A stretch of DNA of 64,000 bases from Carya illinoinensis (lineage: Eukaryota > Streptophyta > Magnoliopsida > Fagales > Juglandaceae): positions 27,934,001 to 27,998,000 of the forward strand of contig NC_056760.1 of assembly GCF_018687715.1 (NCBI RefSeq), given 5' to 3'. Positions 58,721-64,000 of the stretch are shown piece after piece. Positions within the stretch are counted from its first letter, which is position 1, and each line of letters begins with the position of its first letter. The position numbers were made by a program, and so were the translations under genes. The notes beneath the pieces were generated by a model. That model saw only the letters and a list, made by a program, of their open reading frames with translations, was not told the DNA's origin and searched no databases.

Positions 58721-59219
58721 TATGGTCATTGGGGTGCTAAGCTTTTGGTATTTAGCAGACTTGTTCACCACATAAACTTCTTCCTACCTTGCTCTTTGTG
58801 CATACACCCTTCGACTGGATGAAGAGACACCACCCCTAGCAAATCTGCCTGCTATGGTCCTAATTTCCCATATGGGCACCCTGTCTCTATCTCTATCATT
58901 ATTTGGGTGCTCCTGCTCTCTATCATTGCCGCGAGTATTTTCCCAATGTGGTCACCACCTGTCGGGGCTGTTACTCTTTCGTGTATTGTTCCTTGTCTCA
59001 TATTGCTGCTTAGGCTTCAAGTGCTCTACGACCATTCGGTCTAATTCTCATTTGCTCGCCAGTTAAGTGACTCTTATCTTCATAGTCGTTTAGTCTTCTA
59101 TCCAATGCAAATTTGTTTGATGATATTTGCAATAACAATTGCTAGTCCTAGACTAGCGATGCTCTCTGTCTAGCTCCTTATTCTCTTGTATGTTTAGATT
59201 GTTGTGCACCAATCTGTTG

Positions 59220-60275
59220 TTGTACTCTAGCCGCCTTTCTCGATTCTTGTCTTGATGATTTTAGTAGGTTTCTTGTCGCCCGTGTTGGCTTTCCATTCTA
59301 TCTTGTGCTCTCCTTTTCTCTGATTGGTAAGGGCCTGTAGTGTATTTTCAGCATTAACAAAGTTGTCCACCCTATCCAAAAACTCCCTTAGAGTAAAAGG
59401 TGTCTTCTTGGCCAACTCAGCCATGAAGGGGTTAGGTGGCCAGATTCTAACCAGAAGGGCGGCTAGAGTAATTTTTTCATTTTGGTCATCTTAACCTCTC
59501 TTTATTAAAGGGGTGATGTATGTCTTCAAATTGTCCTCCACTCTTTGTTTAATTGTTAAAAGGTACGCCACTGGGCACTGATGTCTTCTACTAGGCATAA
59601 ATTGTGTTAAAAACTGCTTGGAAAGTTCCTCGAAGCTGTCGATTGATCCCAGCCTGAAAGTTTCAAACCACGCTTTTGTCATTCCCCTTAGGGTAAGGGG
59701 AAAAGCGCGGTAGGTGAGATCTCTAGGGAAGTCATGGAGTGTAATATGCACCTTGAAGTTCTCCAAGTGATCTATTGGATCCTTAGACCCATCATACATT
59801 TCTATTTCTGGTATTTTAAATTTGGGGGATAGCAACATTGCCATGATCTATGGACAATATGGCAACTCGATTCGACTCAACAACTGTTCTACTGATGAAG
59901 ATTCTCCCTTCTTCTCTACCATCTCTTCATATTTCCCAATGAGGTTTCGTGGCTCGTCATGCATCTTCTTTTTCTCTATATCCTCCGCATTTGGTCCCTT
60001 ATTACTATGCACTTTCCCTTCACCCTGCTCACTATGGCTGGGCATGGTTGCATCGCCAAGCTCCAAGTTTCGTCACTTCATGTTTTTGTTTTCTTTCTTC
60101 ATATTCTCCATGCATCTAACGCCATCTTTAGCTTCTCCTCCATTGTAGCTAATCGTACTTCCATGGTAGTAGGTAATGTTTCTAGTTCGCAGTTTGCTTG
60201 AGAATGTGTCGCGGTTGGCATGTGGGAACCACATTGATGTCCAATGAGAAACTAAAATCAAAGATAGTAGAATCC
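59220..60275 (-). pseudogene. Tat gag, broken
   Basis: Capsid core on minus (59,844-59,491): PKFKIPEIEMYDGSKDPIDH, then FKVHITLHDFPRD and AWFETFRLGSIDSFEELSKQ, ending AYLLTIKQRVEDNLKTYI (Retrotrans_gag layout). After a frame change, 59,424-59,227 reads ELAKKTPFTLREFLDRVDNF. The start region (~60,066-59,850) is charged and Lys-rich. Gag forms the particle that encloses the element's RNA. Confidence 0.88.
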
Positions 60276-60290
60276 CACAGATAGCGCCAT
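60273..60290 (-). other. Tat primer-binding site
   Basis: On minus TGGCGCTATCTGTGGGAT directly follows the LTR end TTTACA (with one A between). This is the TGGCGCCGTCTGTGGGA-type site usual for Tat elements. Confidence 0.85.
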
Positions 60291-60677
60291 TGTAAAGGAC
60301 GTGTCCCACCATCGAACGTAATCGTCAACCTTCAAGTCAAAGGTGAATGGCACTGTATGCCTACGACTTCTTCGATACCTAAGTTAGTAAAGATTGATGT
60401 ATAATGGCTCAAGTATATCATCGGAAGTGATTTCAAAGTCACCTAGTACCCATATATATAAGGATATATGGGATCAGTACTGCGACTTGATAAACTTCAT
60501 GGCTAAGTAGTCGTAAAGTTTATCCCTAAATAATAGAAGTAATATGCTTGCCATGTTATTGCTCATCTATCCTACTAACCAGAAGAGTATCAGGTTTTTA
60601 TAGGCCTTTAGCCTGTGGCTTGGGCCATATCCATTATTATCACCCGTGGTTGGGTTGAGCTAGTATTAGACCCTCCA
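60291..60677 (-). repeat. Tat 5' LTR (387 bp)
   Basis: On minus it starts TGGAGGGTCTAATAC and ends CGTCCTTTACA. Partner of 48,574-48,966. Confidence 0.9.
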
Positions 60678-60682
60678 CTGAC

Positions 60683-62254
60683 ATTTAAATTTACAACACC
60701 CCTTACCTAAATTTCGTGTGTGAAACTTGTAACTGTGGGGGGAGCTGTAATACCTACAACATATTGACTCAAAGCTTAAGTGTCATTAACGTAATAGTAC
60801 TATCGATCGATTCGTTAGAGTCAAGATGATTAAGTATTTGATCACTAACGAAACTAGAATTTATACAGAACGATACATATGACAAGTATAATATAATATG
60901 AGACCATTATATGGTTATTTCTCCTTAAACGATAGTTAACAATGATCTATGTTGTATTTTGTTCCCAAGTGTGTTTCTTACTTGTAACAAGTGATGCCTT
61001 TTCTTTTATCAAAAACAAAAAGAAAGTAACTTATTATATCTTCTTATTTCAATATTATTGCATATATTTATTTAATTTATGGGATTTGAAAAAAAAAAAA
61101 AAGATATTACTATATGCCTTGCAAAGTTAGGTTGCAAGGAAATTATTCCTATGTAGCAGGCTGTCACACACACATATTTATATATATTTAAAAAAAACCA
61201 TTTGATTGCGTATAAAAGAAAAGATGATGAAATAGAGAGATCTAGGGAGAAATTTCTCGTTTGGTTATGCAATTTAGATGAGATGAGTTGAGATGTTTTG
61301 TTGAAAGTTGAATAAAATATTGTTATAATATAAATTTGTAATATTATTTTTATTTTTAGATTTAAAAAAATTGAATTATTTATTATATTTTGTGTAAGAG
61401 TTTGACAAAATTAATTTTGTGTAACCAAATTAGTTAAAAAAGATTGGTAAGAGGTGAGAGAATAAGATTTTGCGGGAAAGGAAGAAAGAGAAAGAAGTGA
61501 AAAAGAACAAAGGGAAAATAAATACCAAGAAAGGCGAAATGAAATAAGTCCTACTTTATTTAACACTGTGTTAGTTCTATTAACAAATTTATAGATTATT
61601 TGTTAATTTATTAATTATTATGTGACAAACCATTTATTTTTTTATTCTGGTTTGCTTATTAATGTGACTAATTATCAAACTCTTATTTATTATTATAACT
61701 AATTATTTATTTATTCATTCTTGCAAACATGGAGTAACTAACGGTTAATTATCACTTTGATTAAAAAATTTATTGTTTTTTCATTTTGCTAACTGTGATA
61801 ACTTATCTAGGAAAATGCTTCTCCGACTCAAAGAAGTTCATTTTTTTTTTTACTTAATAGTTAAGAAAGTGTTTATTAACGAATTTGTAATTTAGAAAAA
61901 ACTGTTTAAAGGAGTTTAAAAATATCTTTAAAAAAAAAAAAAGAAAAGTATAATTTGTACTATTGATACAATACAGGGATCACATTTCTTGGTGATCCTA
62001 GCATTGTCCAATGAGCCGTGCTACTCCTATTGAAAATTTGGTACCGAATGGATACAGAATAGTCAAATTTTTTTTTTCAAATATTTTATAATCACTTTAA
62101 ACATTTAAAAAAAAACTACAAAATTATTAAAAAATATTTCCTTAAAAAAAATTAAAAAATAAAAACACAATTCCTTAGAAAATTTTGATGGGAGTAGTGT
62201 TTCTCTTGTCCAATTATCTAACTGCATGTTATTCTGCTATTTTGTTTTGGTTTT
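60683..62254. other. AT-rich intergenic DNA between the Tat and copia elements
   Basis: No gene was recognised. It contains one MITE-like copy (61,255-61,410) and several A-runs. A short inverted repeat, GGATCAC...GTGATCC, stands at ~61,977-61,998. Confidence 0.5.
61255..61410. mobile_element. MITE-like repeat, copy near 61.3 kb
   Basis: From CTCGTTTGGTTATGC with AGATGAGATGAGTTGAGATG, then ATAAAATATTGTTATAATAT and TTGAATTATTTATTATATT. Same series as 23,290 and 32,450. The right end appears truncated. Confidence 0.55.
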
Positions 62255-62517
62255 TGTTAAAGCAATAGACTCTTCTAGAATAATTGAGAAAAGGTCCGAA
62301 GAATCTTCTTGTAATAAACTAGGCTGGACAGGTGTCAAATGATGTATGGTGTTTGTCTGCAAAATCTGTTATGACAAGGTGTATATATACAGACCTCTTA
62401 TACTCTGTAATTCCGTGGAAAAAATATTCAATAGAATGATGAAGTATGTTTCTCTATAAGGAAATTCTTTAAAGCTTTTTATCAAACACTGAGTATGCTT
62501 TTACTCTGTTTTCTTCA
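62255..62517 (+). repeat. copia 5' LTR (263 bp)
   Basis: Starts TGTTAAAGCAATAGAC and ends TTTTCTTCA beside the primer-binding site. A TATATATA-like box at ~62,382-62,389 may be the promoter. Confidence 0.8.
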
Positions 62518-62530
62518 TGGTATCACGAGC
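62518..62530 (+). other. copia primer-binding site
   Basis: TGGTATCACGAGC, close to the initiator Met tRNA complement TGGTATCAGAGC typical of copia elements. Confidence 0.85.
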
Positions 62531-62581
62531 ATAAACGGACCAACGTCCATTTTTTTTTTCTTCTCGGCTATTTCATTATTC

Positions 62582-64000
62582 ATGGCCAAAACAGATAAAA
62601 CTCCCACAACTCCCACCCTTCTCACCACTGCATCTAATTATATCAATATCAAGCTTACAATTGAAAATTTCCTTTTATGGAAAGCTCAGATTGTTCCTTA
62701 CCTTTAAGGGCATCAACTCTTTCAATATGTTGATGGTTCCTTCCCTCAACCTCCTGCTATGCTTAATGATAAACAAAATCTAGCGCACACGCAGTGGCGT
62801 TTACAGGATAAACTCATTATTTCCACCATCAATTCCTCCTTGTCTGATTCGGTATTGGCACAAGTTTTGGATTGTTCTACCTCTTGTGAGGTTTGGACGA
62901 CCTTACAAAACCTGTTTGCTGCCAAGTCCTCTGCACATCTCATACATACCAAGTTTCAGCTTGCTACACTAAAAAAAGGAGCTGAATCGTTTACAGAATA
63001 CTACAATAAAGTAAGGTCCCTTGCCTCCTCCTTAAGTGCCGCTGGCCATCCCCTAGATGATTCGGAACTTGCCATTTACCTTCTAGCTGGATTGGGCACC
63101 AAATATGAGAGTCTTGTAACCTCCTTAACCACATGTCCAAATTCTCTATCTCCTCACCAGATTTTCAGTTACCTTTTGAATCATGAATCAAGGCTCTCCC
63201 ACCAAACCCAGTCCCTTCTTTCTGGCACCTCTATTGTAGCCCATAACACCACCAAGTTCTCTTTTTCAAATATTTCTTCTTGTGGTCGAGGAAACAATTT
63301 CCGTGGGGGTCGAAGTCGCAGTCGTGGTTATGGCCGAGGACTTCTTTCTACTCCACGCCTGTCCCAACAATCATCGAATTTCTTTTCTCCCCGTTTGGAC
63401 TCACGCCCCATGTGTCAAGTTTGTCGCAAACCGGGTCATGAAGCTACTGCCTGTTATCATCGATATGATCATTCTTATCCCACTCCTCCACCTACTGGGT
63501 TTACGGCTAATTATTTTGCTCTTGCTCCATCATTTTCTTCCTCAAACACATGGTTCCCTGACACCGCTGCCACGCACCATTTTACTTCTGATATTAATAA
63601 TCTTAATGTGGATTCCAGTGTTTATCAGGGATCAGACCAAGTATGCATCAGAGATGGCTCTAGTATTCCCATTCAGCATTTTGGATCCACCAACTTCAGC
63701 TCCAATAATGGCAAATTTCTTCTCAAAAATTTACTTCATGTTCCCTCTATATCTCGCAACCTTCTTTCAGTACGTCAGTTTTGTCTTGACAATAATGTAT
63801 TCTTTGAGTTTCATTCCTCTATTCTTTTTTGTGAAGGATGTTCGTTCCCAGGAAACTCTTCTTCAGGGGCCCGTTGAGAGTGGTTTATATGTGTTTCATG
63901 CGCTGAAGTGCCCTCTTCCGTCTCTCTGCAAGCCTTTTCTGCTGTTAGAACATCGGCTCAGCTTTGGCACTCCAGGTTGGGACATCCTTCTCCTCGTACC
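62582..64000 (+). pseudogene. copia gag-pol start: Gag, zinc knuckle, protease, pre-integrase
   Basis: The start ATG is at 62,582 (MAKTDKTPTTPTLL). An in-frame stop lies at 62,705-62,707 (VPYL, stop, GHQLFQYVDGS), where relatives have Arg. The frame is then open to 63,877. Gag (UBN2-type) shows WTTLQNLFAAKSSAHLI, then FQLATLKKG and YLLAGLGTKYESLV. An RG-rich basic stretch is followed by the knuckle CQVCRKPGHEATAC. The protease active site is WFPDTAATHHFTSD, with DTA where DSG/DTG is usual. A one-base change in the T run at ~63,825-63,830 shifts frame for VKDVRSQETLLQG. A second change near 63,910 restores the original frame, ending in LWHSRLGHPS, the pre-integrase motif. So one stop and two compensating shifts, otherwise well preserved. 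Confidence 0.9.

Larger units (their letters stand above)
48574..60677 (-). mobile_element. 12.1 kb Tat-lineage Ty3/gypsy retrotransposon
   Basis: The LTRs at 48,574-48,966 and 60,291-60,677 both start TGTAAAG and end GACCCTCCA on plus. Flanking five bases are TTGAC (48,569-48,573) and CTGAC (60,678-60,682), a target duplication with one transition. The order on minus is 5' LTR, primer-binding site, gag, protease, RT, RNase H, second RNase H, integrase, tandem array, TIR insertion, opposite-strand open region, 3' LTR. The second RNase H and the opposite-strand open region are Tat-lineage traits. The LTRs differ at roughly 15% of positions by eye, so the insertion is old. Confidence 0.9.
62255..64000 (+). 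mobile_element. Ty1-copia retrotransposon, 5' part (cut by window end)
   Basis: The 5' LTR is 62,255-62,517, the primer-binding site 62,518-62,530 and gag-pol from 62,582. The compact LTR and the Gag texture suggest the Ale/Retrofit lineage (inference). The left flank GTTTT would be the target duplication. The other half is outside the window. Confidence 0.88.

Noticed and set aside
60678..60690. LTR end at 60,683 with start TGTCAGTGG
   Set aside because: Placing the end at 60,677 (minus start TGGAGGG) matches the other LTR and yields near-identical flanks TTGAC/CTGAC, which the longer version does not.

Overview
This is plant nuclear DNA: AT-rich, with split coding sequence, and most of it is dead or dying transposable elements. 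One gene looks intact: a three-exon R2R3-MYB transcription factor of the MYB105/MYB117 (LOF) clade on the minus strand at 17,828-19,415. A short repeat present in nine copies or more looks like a MITE I associate with walnut/hickory-type (Fagales) genomes. That taxonomic hint is from memory and is weak.

Layout. 1-15 kb is a retroelement graveyard: an LTR-like fragment, a 5' fragment of a Tat-lineage Ty3/gypsy element, a broken L1-type LINE (ORF1 plus the start of the ORF2 endonuclease), and a truncated Tekay/Del-type chromovirus (2.05 kb LTR plus RNase H, integrase and chromodomain). The Tekay remnant abuts a ~3.1 kb LTR-like block that carries three different tandem arrays. 15-22.4 kb is the gene island holding the MYB gene. 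22.4-28.0 kb is a direct tandem duplication of a ~2.8 kb unit. 28-34.7 kb is intergenic, with MITEs, LTR pieces and a tRNA-derived SINE that has a perfect 16-bp target duplication.

34,738-43,928 is a chromovirus on the minus strand, with perfect target duplication CACAT. A second gypsy element on the plus strand (34,881-38,924, target duplication GTTCT) is inserted in its 3' LTR. Both are internally deleted: the outer has lost the protease region, the inner has lost reverse transcriptase, RNase H and most of integrase. 44.4-48.1 kb holds an LTR-like fragment, a 1.45 kb extremely AT-rich block and a degraded hAT (BED zinc finger) transposase start.

48,574-60,677 is a 12.1 kb Tat-lineage gypsy element on the minus strand. 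It has Gag, protease, reverse transcriptase, RNase H, a second RNase H and integrase. Beyond integrase it carries a ~78-bp tandem array of 12 units, a nested TIR insertion, and an extra open region read on the opposite (plus) strand next to the 3' LTR. 62,255-64,000 is the 5' end of a Ty1-copia element on the plus strand, cut by the window edge.

No element here looks capable of autonomous movement. Every gag-pol region has stops, frameshifts or deletions, apart from the copia element, which is lightly damaged but incomplete in the window. I found no previously undescribed system. The features that most merit follow-up are the antisense open region with its tandem array in the Tat element, the dimeric minisatellites inside an LTR-like block, and the 2.8 kb duplication.
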